Source: Fictibacillus sp. FJAT-27399
GTDB lineage: Bacteria > Bacillota > Bacilli > Bacillales > Fictibacillaceae
Length of the DNA stretch: 64,000 nucleotides
Assembly (NCBI RefSeq): GCF_001510655.1
Contig: NZ_LMVC01000001.1
Coordinates: forward strand, 446,574 to 510,573
Direction: 5' to 3'
Shown: positions 36,395 through 45,251 of the stretch, piece by piece
Layout: the number at the start of each line of letters is the position of its first letter
Numbering within the stretch: position 1 is the stretch's first letter
Notes under the pieces: generated by a model
What the model was told of the DNA's origin: nothing
The model's database searches: none
The model's input: only the letters and a program-made list of their open reading frames with translations
Program-made: the position numbers and the translations under genes

Positions 36395-37700
36395 TGGCCT
36401 CCTGGAAAGTATTGATCAGATCGACACCTACAAGCGCTTTGGAAAGGTTACGAGAGTGGTAGGTTTAATGATTGAATCCCGTGGCCCTAAAGCTTCAATT
36501 GGGGATATGTGTTATATCCATACGGGGAGCAGCAACCATCATAAGATCAAGGCGGAAGTCGTCGGGTTTAATGAAGAAAATGTACTTCTCATGCCGTTTA
36601 CGGCACTAAAATCCATATCAGTAGGCAGCCTCGTAGAAGCGACGCGGCGCCCGGTTCAGATTAAGGCGGGCCACGCATTGATCGGACAGGTGCTTGACGG
36701 TTTAGGGAACCCATTGGACGGAAGTACAATGCTGAAAGGATTAAGCAGTTTCCCTTCTGAGAATGACCCGCCAAACCCGATGAGACGGCCGAGAATACAG
36801 GAAAGCATCGAACTTGGGGTGCGTTCCATCGACAGTCTCCTCACGGTTGGCAAAGGCCAGCGGGTAGGTATCTTTGCTGGAAGCGGGGTCGGAAAGTCAA
36901 CCTTGATGGGGATGATCGCTAGAAACTCTACTGCCGATCTCAATGTTATCGCCCTTATCGGGGAACGTGGGCGAGAGGTTATGGATTTTATCGAAAAAGA
37001 TCTTGGAGAAGAGGGACTCAGAAAATCAGTGGTTGTTGTCGCAACCTCTGATCAGCCGGCGCTGATGAGGATTAAAGGTGCACTGACCGCCACGGCCATT
37101 GCGGAATACTTCAGAAGCCTTGGAAAAGATGTCATGCTGATGATGGATTCGGTCACCCGTTTTGCCATGGCTCAGAGGGAAATCGGGCTTGCTGTCGGTG
37201 AACCGCCAACAACGAAAGGATATACACCATCGGTATTCGCAATGCTGCCGAAGCTTTTAGAGCGTTCCGGTACGGATGTCCAGGGATCCATAACAGCTTT
37301 TTATACAGTGCTTGTAGATGGAGATGATCTGAACGAACCCATATCTGACACTGTCAGAGGGATACTTGACGGTCACCTCGTACTGGACAGGAACCTGGCT
37401 AATAAAGGCCAGTTTCCTGCGGTAAACTTGCTGAAAAGTGTCAGCAGGGTAATGAGTGATATTGTAGACAGCGACCATCGGATAGCAGCCAGCCGGTTTC
37501 GCGAACTTCTCGCCTCCTACACGGATGCGGAGGATCTGATCACCATCGGAGCCTATAAAAGAGGATCATCAGAAAAAATAGACAAAGCCATTGAAGCTTA
37601 CCCTAAAATCCTGTCTTTCTTAAAGCAGGAAGTTGATGAAAAGGCTTCATACTATGACTCGATTTATCGCTTGCTGAGTGAGTTTGGAGGAGAACAGTAA
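36384..37700 (+). CDS. fliI: Flagellum-specific ATPase FliI
   Basis: FliI is the export ATPase, related to F1 beta subunits. The 438-residue protein, exactly B. subtilis size, has Walker A AGSGVGKS (165-172), Walker B LMMDSVTRF and the switch GEPPTTKGYTPSVFA. AGGTGAT (36370-36376) selects ATG 36384 over the GTG at 36372. It overlaps the fliH end by 11 bp. Confidence 0.97.
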   Translation: MNTDGLLESIDQIDTYKRFGKVTRVVGLMIESRGPKASIGDMCYIHTGSSNHHKIKAEVVGFNEENVLLMPFTALKSISVGSLVEATRRPVQIKAGHALIGQVLDGLGNPLDGSTMLKGLSSFPSENDPPNPMRRPRIQESIELGVRSIDSLLTVGKGQRVGIFAGSGVGKSTLMGMIARNSTADLNVIALIGERGREVMDFIEKDLGEEGLRKSVVVVATSDQPALMRIKGALTATAIAEYFRSLGKDVMLMMDSVTRFAMAQREIGLAVGEPPTTKGYTPSVFAMLPKLLERSGTDVQGSITAFYTVLVDGDDLNEPISDTVRGILDGHLVLDRNLANKGQFPAVNLLKSVSRVMSDIVDSDHRIAASRFRELLASYTDAEDLITIGAYKRGSSEKIDKAIEAYPKILSFLKQEVDEKASYYDSIYRLLSEFGGEQ

Positions 37701-37701
37701 C

Positions 37702-38139
37702 ATGGCATTTCAGTTTAAGATGGAAAAAATCTTGGCTCTAAAAACGAAAGAAAAAGAAGCTGTGGAGTCTGAGTACGGCGAGAGCGTAAGAATGTTTGAG
37801 AGCTTGGCGCAATCACTCTATGATCTTCTCAGGAAAAAAGAGGAAATAGAACAGCATTCGGATGAACAGTTCAGGACGAGGCTGGTGATCAATGAGCTTC
37901 AGCAGACACAGCGTTTTCTGCTTTCTCTGACTCAAAAGATCAGCATGGTTCAATCACAGGTGCAGAAGGCCCGGGAGATCATGAATATCACACAGCAAGA
38001 ACTGGTCGAAAAAACCATCGAAGTAAAGAAATATGAAAAGCTGAAGGAAAAACAACATGCTGATTACCAGCGGTTCGTGACTGGAATAGAAAATCAGCAA
38101 AATGATGAGTTTTCCATTCTGCGCTACATTAACCAATGA
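37702..38139 (+). CDS. fliJ: Flagellar export chaperone FliJ
   Basis: FliJ is a small coiled-coil protein that acts as the stalk of the FliI ring and escorts export chaperones. The 145 residues are almost entirely helical and charged, starting MAFQFKMEKILALKTKEKEA. GGAGGAGAA before the ATG fixes the start. The assignment rests on the position after fliI, size, the conserved N-terminus and coiled-coil character. Confidence 0.93.
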   Translation: MAFQFKMEKILALKTKEKEAVESEYGESVRMFESLAQSLYDLLRKKEEIEQHSDEQFRTRLVINELQQTQRFLLSLTQKISMVQSQVQKAREIMNITQQELVEKTIEVKKYEKLKEKQHADYQRFVTGIENQQNDEFSILRYINQ

Positions 38140-38154
38140 AATTAGGTGAACTCG

Positions 38155-38772
38155 TTGGAAAGAAAAGAAAAGACAAACCGGTTCTCCTGGATCCTGCTCG
38201 TCATCGTAGTGCCCGCGATATTTGTTATCGTCATTCTGGCACTGATCCTCTTGTTCATGGGTGTGAATATCGGTGATAAAGCGAAAGAGATCGGAAGCGG
38301 CATCCCTATTGTGTCATCCCTCATCGATAAAGGTGACAGCTCCGTAAATCCAGCTGATCAGAACGCACAATCGGAGGCGTACTGGAAAAAGAAGGTGAGC
38401 GACCGCGACCGAATGATCAAGCTTCTGCAGCGTGATGTTGATAAGAAAGAAACCGAGGCAGAGGGCCTGAAATCGGATCTTGCTGCCGCACAAAAGCAAT
38501 CGGAATCAGGAATTGCACAAAGTTCAAGCGAGACACAGAACTCAAGCAATACAGGGGCAGGTTCCTCACAGCAGAATCCGGATAAAAAGAAAATAGCGGC
38601 ATGGTATAACACGATGTCACCAAAAAATTCAGCCGATATCCTCTCTAAAATGAAAAGTAAAGATGCAGTAGAAATCTTGCAGATGCTTGATGACGAAGTG
38701 ACAGGAAGCATTCTTGCGAAAATGGACCCTTCCAAGGCTGCTGAACTTACTCTCATGCTGAAAACAAAGTAA
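38155..38772 (+). CDS. ylxF: YlxF, MotE/MgtE-N-like flagellar-region protein
   Basis: A 205-residue protein with one N-terminal transmembrane helix (about residues 11-33), a charged coiled coil, a Ser/Gln-rich linker and a C-terminal MgtE-N-type helical repeat (MSPKNSADILSKMKSKDAVEILQMLDDE). It is not a magnesium transporter: only the helical domain is shared. In B. subtilis ylxF has this position between fliJ and fliK; a role in motor or export is plausible. TTG at 38155 with AGGTGA five bases upstream is preferred to the GTG at 38146, which has no SD. Confidence 0.85.
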   Translation: MERKEKTNRFSWILLVIVVPAIFVIVILALILLFMGVNIGDKAKEIGSGIPIVSSLIDKGDSSVNPADQNAQSEAYWKKKVSDRDRMIKLLQRDVDKKETEAEGLKSDLAAAQKQSESGIAQSSSETQNSSNTGAGSSQQNPDKKKIAAWYNTMSPKNSADILSKMKSKDAVEILQMLDDEVTGSILAKMDPSKAAELTLMLKTK

Positions 38773-38791
38773 TTAGAGGAGGTGATTCAAC

Positions 38792-40009
38792 GTGAATTTA
38801 CCCATTGCTTTACTAGAAAATCGATCTGTTATACAGCAGTCTGGTCCTCAACAACCTGGAAAAAAGATGGAGGCTTCTCTGTTTTCTATGAGTCTTGCAC
38901 AGTCAGAAAGCGCGCTGCAGGCTTTAGCATCAGCTGTTCCGCATAAGCAGGGGAATGTATCGTTAGAAAGTTTGCTTAAAACCATTCTTCATGCACTGGA
39001 CAAAGAGGATCAGCCTCTTCAGAAAGGGGACCTGGTTTTACCGGACGTACAGGCTTTATTAGCGAAGCTGCCTTCGGACCTCGTACATCAGATCGAACAG
39101 CTCTTCCAAAGCGGAACGAGTGTTGCAGAAATGATAAAGAGTGAATCTCCGCCTGCAGTAAAAGCTATCACGGTACTGATTCATCAGTTCAGCAAAGAAA
39201 CACAGAATACAGATCCAATCAAGACGAGTGACCCTGTTAAATTTGAAATACCTGAAATTAAAAAAAGCATTGAGCATCTGTTCCCGATTTTACGAGACCA
39301 AAAGGAAGTAAAGTCAGGAAAAGCTATTTTAATAGGGCTCATAGAACAACTGCATAAACAGGAGACGAAAAACGGTGGCAAACCGTTTAAGGCGCTGGAT
39401 CCTCAAACCTTTTTCGATAAAATGGAACGTGCTGTTCTGAAAAAAGAACTGCCGGTTATGCCGTTTCAATGGAATAGTACGGCAACTAAACAAACCGACC
39501 GACCGGTTTTCTCACCTGCTCATACCCCTGCTTATATGCCGGCTCTGGAACAATTTGTTCTGCACGCGCCGAGATCAGGAAACAGTGAGGCAGCTCAGCA
39601 GCAATTTGTAAAAGAGTTTCAAAACATTATTTTGTCAGGGAAGTTTGCGGCTTCTTCAAACGGTATGGCAAAGTTGAACATCAGGCTGACTCCGGAGCAT
39701 TTAGGCACATTGAACATTGAGCTCATCTCAAAGAATGGTGAGCTTTCAGCCAGAATTCTTACGAGCAGCGTCGGTGCAAAAGAAATGATGGAATCCCAAA
39801 TTCATGTATTAAAGAACGCGTTGCATGGAAACAGCATTCAGCTTGACCGGATCGTTGTCCTGGAACAGCCGCAGGAACAAAAATTTCAGCAGCAGGATAC
39901 GAATCCGCAGCCTCATCAGCAGCATCAACATCAGCAACAGCCGCAGGATGACGGTGTACAGGATGAACTGTTCAGTGACCTGTTGGATGAATTAGAGAGC
40001 GGGGAATAA
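38792..40009 (+). CDS. fliK: Flagellar hook-length control protein FliK
   Basis: FliK measures hook length and then makes FlhB switch export from hook to filament proteins. The 405 residues consist of a variable N-terminal part and a typical C-terminal FliK domain (about 285-360: LNIRLTPEHLGTLNIELIS). The end is a tail rich in Gln and His, then acidic DELFSDLLDELESGE. The start is GTG with AGAGGAGGTGATT. The domain partner FlhB lies 7 kb downstream. Confidence 0.93.
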   Translation: MNLPIALLENRSVIQQSGPQQPGKKMEASLFSMSLAQSESALQALASAVPHKQGNVSLESLLKTILHALDKEDQPLQKGDLVLPDVQALLAKLPSDLVHQIEQLFQSGTSVAEMIKSESPPAVKAITVLIHQFSKETQNTDPIKTSDPVKFEIPEIKKSIEHLFPILRDQKEVKSGKAILIGLIEQLHKQETKNGGKPFKALDPQTFFDKMERAVLKKELPVMPFQWNSTATKQTDRPVFSPAHTPAYMPALEQFVLHAPRSGNSEAAQQQFVKEFQNIILSGKFAASSNGMAKLNIRLTPEHLGTLNIELISKNGELSARILTSSVGAKEMMESQIHVLKNALHGNSIQLDRIVVLEQPQEQKFQQQDTNPQPHQQHQHQQQPQDDGVQDELFSDLLDELESGE

Positions 40010-40012
40010 AAG

Positions 40013-40480
40013 ATGGCATCATCAATCAGCAATGATCTTTACCTGTCAAACCTTCAAAAAAAAGAGCGCCAAACGGGTTCGAACATTTTGGGAAAAGACG
40101 ATTTCATGAAAATATTGATGACGCAGCTGCAGAATCAGGATCCTTCGAGCCCTATGGAAGATAAAGAGTTTATCTCGCAGATGGCGACCTTTTCTTCTCT
40201 GGAGCAGATGACCAATATGAGCAGCAGCTTCGATAAATTTATCGCTCAGCAGTATGACAATCTTTTCATCCAGCAGAGCAGTTTAATCGGTAAGAACGTT
40301 ACGTATCTGCAAGAAACACAGGATGAGTCAGGGGCGGTAAAAACAGAATCAAAAGAAAGTAAGGTAAAAGCCATCTTGTTTGAAAACGGAGAAGCTAAAT
40401 TCCAGCTGGCCGACGGAAACATAATCGGAAGTAATTCGATCACAAAAGTTTCGAATGAAGATGTACAGGCCAGTAAATAA
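40013..40480 (+). CDS. flgD: Flagellar hook capping protein FlgD
   Basis: FlgD caps the growing hook. The 155 residues have the conserved N-terminal segment LGKDDFMKILMTQLQNQDPSSPMEDKEFI and SQMATFSSLEQM. It is the short form without the full Tudor/Fn3 region of Gram-negative FlgD; the C-terminal 50 residues (VKAILFENGEAKFQLADGNII) form a beta-rich domain. It begins 3 bp after fliK. Confidence 0.95.
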   Translation: MASSISNDLYLSNLQKKERQTGSNILGKDDFMKILMTQLQNQDPSSPMEDKEFISQMATFSSLEQMTNMSSSFDKFIAQQYDNLFIQQSSLIGKNVTYLQETQDESGAVKTESKESKVKAILFENGEAKFQLADGNIIGSNSITKVSNEDVQASK

Positions 40481-40513
40481 AGGCAATCCGTTAATTAAGG
40501 GGAGGAACAAATA

Positions 40514-41305
40514 ATGCTACGTTCAATGTATTCAGGAATCAGCGGAATGAAAAACTTTCAAACCAAACTAGATGTGATCGGCAACAATATTGCCAACGTT
40601 AATACATATGGCTTCAAAAAAGGCCGGACGACGTTCAAAGATCTTGTAAGCCAGCAGATTTCCGGAGCGGGTGCCGGAACGAACCCTAAGCAGGTGGGTC
40701 TTGGCTCTCAGTTGGCTTCAATCGACACGGTTGACACACAAGGAAGCTTGCAGACAACAGGGAGAGCACTTGATCTAGGGATTTCTGGAGATGGGTATTT
40801 TGTTGTACAAAACGGATCTCAGCAGTTTTTGACACGTGCGGGTAACTTTTATTTAACACCAACTTCAGATACAGAGAGTAAAATCGTGAATGCAGACGGC
40901 TATGAATTGTTAGGAACAGATAATTTACCGATTACGATTGAATCCACTGCAAAGAGTTTTAGCGTTGGAGCAGATGGTTCCGTTAATGTCGTTCAAAGTG
41001 ATGGTACATCGTCGACTGTTAATACGATTGCTATTGCTAAAGTTTCTAATCCAGCAGGGCTTGAAAAGGCAGGTAGTAATTTATATCGCACATCAACCAA
41101 TTCAGGCTCATTGCCTGCATCTTTTTCGGGACCAGGTATTGATGGAGCTGGTGACCTCGTATCTGGTGCTCTTGAAATGTCCAACGTTGATTTGTCAGAA
41201 GAGTTCACGGAGATGATTGTCGCTCAAAGGGGATTCCAGGCAAATACAAAGATTATTACAACATCCGATGAGATCTTACAGGAGCTAGTCAATCTCAAAC
41301 GATAA
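40514..41305 (+). CDS. flgE: Flagellar hook protein FlgE
   Basis: FlgE polymerises into the hook. At 263 residues it is as short as B. subtilis FlgE, which was formerly annotated FlgG. It has the N-terminal MLRSMYSGISGMKNFQTKLDVIGNNIANVNT, the DGYFVVQNG segment and the C-terminal VDLSEEFTEMIVAQRGFQANTK, the two helices of the D0 domain. GGGGAGGAAC precedes the ATG. The position after flgD supports hook rather than rod. Confidence 0.93.
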   Translation: MLRSMYSGISGMKNFQTKLDVIGNNIANVNTYGFKKGRTTFKDLVSQQISGAGAGTNPKQVGLGSQLASIDTVDTQGSLQTTGRALDLGISGDGYFVVQNGSQQFLTRAGNFYLTPTSDTESKIVNADGYELLGTDNLPITIESTAKSFSVGADGSVNVVQSDGTSSTVNTIAIAKVSNPAGLEKAGSNLYRTSTNSGSLPASFSGPGIDGAGDLVSGALEMSNVDLSEEFTEMIVAQRGFQANTKIITTSDEILQELVNLKR

Positions 41306-41321
41306 GCTGGAAGGGAGGATG

Positions 41322-41342
41322 GAGTAAGATAACCTCTTACTT
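41322..41342 (+). other. Hairpin between SD and swrD start
   Basis: GAGTAAGA (41322-41329), loop TAACC, TCTTACTT (41335-41342), an eight-pair stem with one G-U. It lies directly after the Shine-Dalgarno-like AAGGGAGGAT (41311-41320) and 12 bp before the swrD ATG. It is too short and has no T-run for a terminator. Confidence 0.6.
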
Positions 41343-41354
41343 ATATCCCATAAT

Positions 41355-41570
41355 ATGATTATGTTAACTAAATTAAACGGAGAGACATTTACTTTAAACG
41401 CTGTCTTTATTGAACAAGTCCAGTCTTTTCCTGATACGACCATTACACTGACTTCTGGAAAAAAGTTTGTGGTGAAAGAATCAGAAACTGAGGTTGCAGA
41501 AAAAGCCGTCTCCTTTTACCGGAAGATTTCTCCGTTTCACCTTCAGGGGTTGAAGAAGGAGGATTTGTAA
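41355..41570 (+). CDS. swrD: Swarming motility protein SwrD (FlbD family, YlzI)
   Basis: SwrD increases motor torque in B. subtilis. The 71-residue protein [22 protein letters not shown]... is a FlbD-family protein of the same size at the same place between flgE and fliL. Start is ATG 41355 or 41361; neither has an SD within 15 bases. The best SD is 35 bases upstream, separated by a stem-loop. An in-frame TAA at 41325 rules out a longer protein. Confidence 0.9.
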   Translation: MIMLTKLNGETFTLNAVFIEQVQSFPDTTITLTSGKKFVVKESETEVAEKAVSFYRKISPFHLQGLKKEDL

Positions 41571-42014
41571 ATGGAACAAGAAGTTAAAAAGTCTAAGGGA
41601 AAACCAATTCTTATCGCCATGCTGGCCGCTTTGGTCATCATGGGGGGGATCGGCTATTATGTTTTCTTCCAGATGCCATCAAAAACCGAAGCTTTTGCTG
41701 AACCTTCAGCTGAAGAATTGGATAAGGTAACAGTTGAGACGGAAGAGATCACGACGAATCTGGCTGACCAATCCTTCATCAAGATCAAGTTCAGAATTCA
41801 GGCTGACACTGAAGATGCAAAAGCTGAGCTGGAAAAAAGGCTGTTCCAAGTAAACAACATTATTATCTATGAATTGTCTGGAATGAAAACCGGTGACCTG
41901 CAAGGCCAAAAAGGGATCAACCATCTTGAAGGGACCTTGAAAGGCAAGGTTAGTAAACTGATGCAGGAAGGCAAGATTAAAAGAGTTTATACGATTGAAA
42001 AGATTATTCAATAG
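41571..42014 (+). CDS. fliL: Flagellar basal body-associated protein FliL
   Basis: FliL surrounds stator units and supports torque. The 147-residue protein has one N-terminal transmembrane helix (about residues 12-31), a Glu-rich linker and a periplasm-side SPFH-like domain (LADQSFIKIKFRIQADTEDAKAELEKRL). The ATG follows immediately after the swrD stop, with AAGAAGGAGG as SD at the end of swrD. Confidence 0.93.
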   Translation: MEQEVKKSKGKPILIAMLAALVIMGGIGYYVFFQMPSKTEAFAEPSAEELDKVTVETEEITTNLADQSFIKIKFRIQADTEDAKAELEKRLFQVNNIIIYELSGMKTGDLQGQKGINHLEGTLKGKVSKLMQEGKIKRVYTIEKIIQ

Positions 42015-42046
42015 AAAAAAATCATCATAGAAAAGGGGTGAGGCTG

Positions 42047-43030
42047 TTGGCGGAAGTACTTTCCCAGAATGAGATTGATGCGCTGCTTTCTGCAATTTCC
42101 ACAGGTGAAATGGATGCGGAAGAGCTGAAGAGAGAAGAGAAAGAACAAAAAGTCAGAACGTATGATTTTAAACGGGCACTGCGCTTTTCAAAAGATCAGA
42201 TTAGAAGCATCACGAGGGTTCATGAAAACTTTGCCCGGCTGCTGACAACATATTTCTCAGCTCAGCTCAGAACCTATGTGCAAATAGCAGTGGCGTCAGT
42301 CGATCAGCTGCCTTATGAAGAATTTATACGCTCCATTCCGCGGATGACAATCTTAAATATTTTTGAAGCCCATCCGCTCGAGGGCAGGCTGCTCGTTGAG
42401 GTCAACCCCAACATCGCTTATTCGATGCTTGACAGACTGATGGGCGGCTACGGGGCAAGCATGAACAAGGTAGACAGCCTGACAGAAATAGAAACGAAGA
42501 TCATCTCTCAGCTTTTTGAACGTGCACTGGCGAATTACAAGGAAGCCTGGAACAATGTGATGGAAATCGAGCCCGTTGTACTGGATTTTGAAGTGAATCC
42601 TCAGTTCCTGCAGATGGTCTCGCCTAATGAAACAGTGGTTGTTATCTCGTTGACAACAACAATCGGCGAAACGAGCGGGATGATGAACGTCTGTCTCCCT
42701 CATGTGGTATTGGAGCCGATCATACCGAAGCTTTCTGTTCATTACTGGATGCAGAATAATCAAAAAGCCAGCATGCCGGAAGAGGCTGCACTGATCGAAC
42801 AGAAAATCAGGCAGACACCGCTGCCGATGGTAGTAGAACTTGGTTCTGCAAATATGAAGGTGGAGGAGTTTTTACAGCTTGACTCAGGTGACATCATCCA
42901 GCTAAACAAAGGAATCCATGAACCATTGGACGTTTTTGTGGAAAACAACAAGAAATTCTTAGCCCAGCCCGGTAAATCGAAAAACCGGATGGCTGTGCAG
43001 ATCATAGAGCAATTAGAGGGGGAAGAGTGA
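42047..43030 (+). CDS. fliM: Flagellar motor switch protein FliM
   Basis: FliM is the main C-ring protein; phosphorylated CheY binds its N-terminus. The 327 residues begin M(A)EVLSQNEIDALLSAI with the CheY-binding segment LSQNEIDALL, then the CheC-like middle domain (about 45-230) and a C-terminal SpoA domain. A TTG start at 42047 behind GGGGTGAGG (42035-42043) is preferred; GTG 42038 lies within that SD. fliY starts one base after the stop. Confidence 0.96.
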   Translation: MAEVLSQNEIDALLSAISTGEMDAEELKREEKEQKVRTYDFKRALRFSKDQIRSITRVHENFARLLTTYFSAQLRTYVQIAVASVDQLPYEEFIRSIPRMTILNIFEAHPLEGRLLVEVNPNIAYSMLDRLMGGYGASMNKVDSLTEIETKIISQLFERALANYKEAWNNVMEIEPVVLDFEVNPQFLQMVSPNETVVVISLTTTIGETSGMMNVCLPHVVLEPIIPKLSVHYWMQNNQKASMPEEAALIEQKIRQTPLPMVVELGSANMKVEEFLQLDSGDIIQLNKGIHEPLDVFVENNKKFLAQPGKSKNRMAVQIIEQLEGEE

Positions 43031-43031
43031 C

Positions 43032-44174
43032 ATGGTAGGCGGAAATATGCTCTCGCAAGATGAAATTGATGCATTGCTGAACGGAGGAGACTCTTCTTCA
43101 GAAGACGATGTCTCGATTGAAGATTACCTGAGTCCAATGGAACAGGATGCACTAGGAGAGATCGGAAATATATCTTTTGGCAGTGCCTCAACAGCGCTTT
43201 CAACCTTGCTGAACCAGAAAGTGCAGATTACAACTCCGGCTGTTTCGATGGTAACGAAAGAAAAATTAAAGGATGAATTCCCGATTCCCCACGTGGCAGT
43301 ACAGGTGGAATATGTGGAAGGCATTCAGGGAGCAAACCTCCTTGTGATCAAGACTTCTGATGCTCAGATCATCGCAGACCTCATGCTTGGAGGAGACGGA
43401 ACAAATCCTTCACCTGACTTTGGGGAACTGCAGCTCAGTGCGGTGGGTGAAGCGATGAATCAGATGATGGGATCAGCTTCCACGTCGCTTTCTACGATTT
43501 TTAATAAGCGGGTGGATATTTCACCGCCTACAATTGACTTTTTAGACATCGATTCCCCGGCTCCTGTCATTTCGAATGAAGACATCCTTATAAAAGTTTC
43601 GTTCCGCCTGAAAGTAGGTGACCTCATCGACTCGAATATTATGCAGCTCGTACATACAGATTTTGCACAAAATCTAGTAAAAGAGCTCATGAATCCTGAG
43701 CCGATGGCAGCTGGTCCGTCTGATATTCCGGAGAGTGTTCCGGTGGCGCATCCAGTAATGAAAGAGCAAGTTTCCATCCATAATGAGCAGCCTGTGGCCA
43801 ACGAAGTTCCAAGAGCAGAGCAGGCTGTTGAACCAGCACCTCAGCAAAGAACCGTTTCAGTACAGCCGGCCATCTTTTCTGACTTTGAAGAAAGCGGCAG
43901 CACGTTCACAGAAACGAAAAACCTTGATATGCTGCTGGATATCCCGCTTCAGGTAACAGTCGAGCTGGGAAGAACGAAGAAAAGCATAAAGGATATTCTG
44001 GAATTATCACCAGGTTCTATTCTTGAATTGGACAAGCTTGCAGGAGAACCGGTTGATATTCTTGTGAATCAGAAGCTGATCGCCAAGGGTGAAGTGGTCG
44101 TCATTGATGAAAACTTCGGGGTGAGAGTCACCGAAATCGTAAGCAGAAGAGACAGACTTCAAAATTTAAGATAA
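43032..44174 (+). CDS. fliY: Flagellar motor switch phosphatase FliY
   Basis: FliY is the Gram-positive FliN equivalent fused to a CheC-type phosphatase that dephosphorylates CheY at the switch. In the 380-residue protein an N-terminal LSQDEIDALLNG copies the FliM CheY-binding motif. The two phosphatase motifs are GEIGNISFGSASTAL and SAVGEAMNQMMGSASTSL with their E..N pairs. A Pro/Gln-rich linker (about 225-285) leads to the FliN/SpoA domain (LDIPLQVTVELGRTKKSIKDIL). Confidence 0.96.
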   Translation: MVGGNMLSQDEIDALLNGGDSSSEDDVSIEDYLSPMEQDALGEIGNISFGSASTALSTLLNQKVQITTPAVSMVTKEKLKDEFPIPHVAVQVEYVEGIQGANLLVIKTSDAQIIADLMLGGDGTNPSPDFGELQLSAVGEAMNQMMGSASTSLSTIFNKRVDISPPTIDFLDIDSPAPVISNEDILIKVSFRLKVGDLIDSNIMQLVHTDFAQNLVKELMNPEPMAAGPSDIPESVPVAHPVMKEQVSIHNEQPVANEVPRAEQAVEPAPQQRTVSVQPAIFSDFEESGSTFTETKNLDMLLDIPLQVTVELGRTKKSIKDILELSPGSILELDKLAGEPVDILVNQKLIAKGEVVVIDENFGVRVTEIVSRRDRLQNLR

Positions 44175-44192
44175 TAACAAGGAGGCAAAATA

Positions 44193-44555
44193 ATGGCTAA
44201 ACGTATTTTAGTAGTAGATGACGCAGCATTTATGCGAATGATGGTAAAGGACATTCTTGTCAAGAACGGTTTTGAGGTTTGCGGGGAGGCTGGAGACGGG
44301 CTGCAGGCGGTTGAAAGGTTTAAAGAACTGGCTCCTGACCTTGTTACTCTTGACATCACAATGCCTGAGATGGACGGCATCACAGCCTTAAAAGAAATTA
44401 AGAAGATCAATCCGAACGCGAAAGTGATTATGTGCTCAGCCATGGGACAGCAAGCGATGGTCATCGATGCAATCCAAGCTGGGGCAAAAGATTTTATCGT
44501 CAAACCGTTTCAGGCTGACAGGGTTATTGAAGCGATCAATAAAACATTAAGTTAA
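44193..44555 (+). CDS. cheY: Chemotaxis response regulator CheY
   Basis: Phospho-CheY binds FliM and, in Bacillus, promotes counter-clockwise rotation (smooth swimming). The 120-residue single receiver domain has Asp9-Asp10, phospho-acceptor Asp54 in LDITMPEMDG, CSAMG, and Lys in FIVKPF. ACAAGGAGG stands before the ATG. The CheA kinase and CheC/FliY phosphatases are in the same operon. Confidence 0.97.
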   Translation: MAKRILVVDDAAFMRMMVKDILVKNGFEVCGEAGDGLQAVERFKELAPDLVTLDITMPEMDGITALKEIKKINPNAKVIMCSAMGQQAMVIDAIQAGAKDFIVKPFQADRVIEAINKTLS

Positions 44556-44573
44556 CATCAGGTGGTGCAGCAA

Positions 44574-45251
44574 TTGAGCAAGTTTATAAGGTGCACGACA
44601 ATCGTACTTTTCTCCTTCCTGCTCCTTTTTAACGGATATCAAGCTGTTTCTGCAGAAGAAGGAGGAAGTTCCCGAGCCTCTTCTGCAGAATGCAAGACCG
44701 TTTATGAATGTCTGGATAAGAAGGCAGAAAAAAGCGAAAGCGGTAAGAAGCAGGAAAATGTTCAGGAACAGTCTTCCCTTACGAGCGGAGGAAGCAGTTT
44801 TCTCACGTTTGTTAAGGTTATTATCGCCCTGGGATTTGTACTGTTTCTATTGATTTATTTACTGAAATTTATTCAGCGCAGAACGAAGAACTTTCAAGAA
44901 GGAAAGGCTCTGCAGTCTGTTGCCGGTATCGGTGTCGGTGCCAACCGGTCCATACAGGCTGTCAAAGTCGGCTCAAGTGTCCTTATTGTCGGGGTCGGTG
45001 AATCGGTCACTCTTTTGAAGGAAGTAACCGACGAGGAGGAAGTTGAGAAACTGCTAAGGCAGGATCCGGCAGAAACGCCAAAACTGCCGATGAGGGCGGG
45101 AGAAGTGTGGAACAGCCTTAAGAAAAAAAGACAGTCGGCTTCACATTCCGCTGATTTTTCCAGTGTCATGAAAGCGCAGCTTGAAGAAATGACAACCGAG
45201 AGGAAATCAGTGTTAAAAATGCTTGGCAAGAAAGGAAAAGCGGATGAGTGA
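44574..45251 (+). CDS. fliO: Flagellar biosynthesis protein FliO (FliZ)
   Basis: FliO helps assemble the FliP ring of the export gate. The 225-residue protein has an N-terminal signal-like hydrophobic stretch ending in AVSA (about residue 27), a Ser/Gln/Lys linker, a transmembrane helix (about 76-97) and a cytosolic domain (VAGIGVGANRSIQAVKVGSS). The start is TTG 44574, six bases after AGGTGGTG; the GTG codons at 44562/44565 are part of this SD. It overlaps fliP by 8 bp. Confidence 0.9.
   Translation: MSKFIRCTTIVLFSFLLLFNGYQAVSAEEGGSSRASSAECKTVYECLDKKAEKSESGKKQENVQEQSSLTSGGSSFLTFVKVIIALGFVLFLLIYLLKFIQRRTKNFQEGKALQSVAGIGVGANRSIQAVKVGSSVLIVGVGESVTLLKEVTDEEEVEKLLRQDPAETPKLPMRAGEVWNSLKKKRQSASHSADFSSVMKAQLEEMTTERKSVLKMLGKKGKADE

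Noticed and set aside
38155-38772. Magnesium transporter MgtE
   Set aside because: Only the small MgtE-N helical repeat is shared; there is a single membrane helix and the gene is embedded in the flagellar operon.
40514-41305. Distal rod protein FlgG
   Set aside because: Short flagellar hook proteins in Bacillus were once called FlgG; the place right after fliK-flgD supports the hook protein FlgE.
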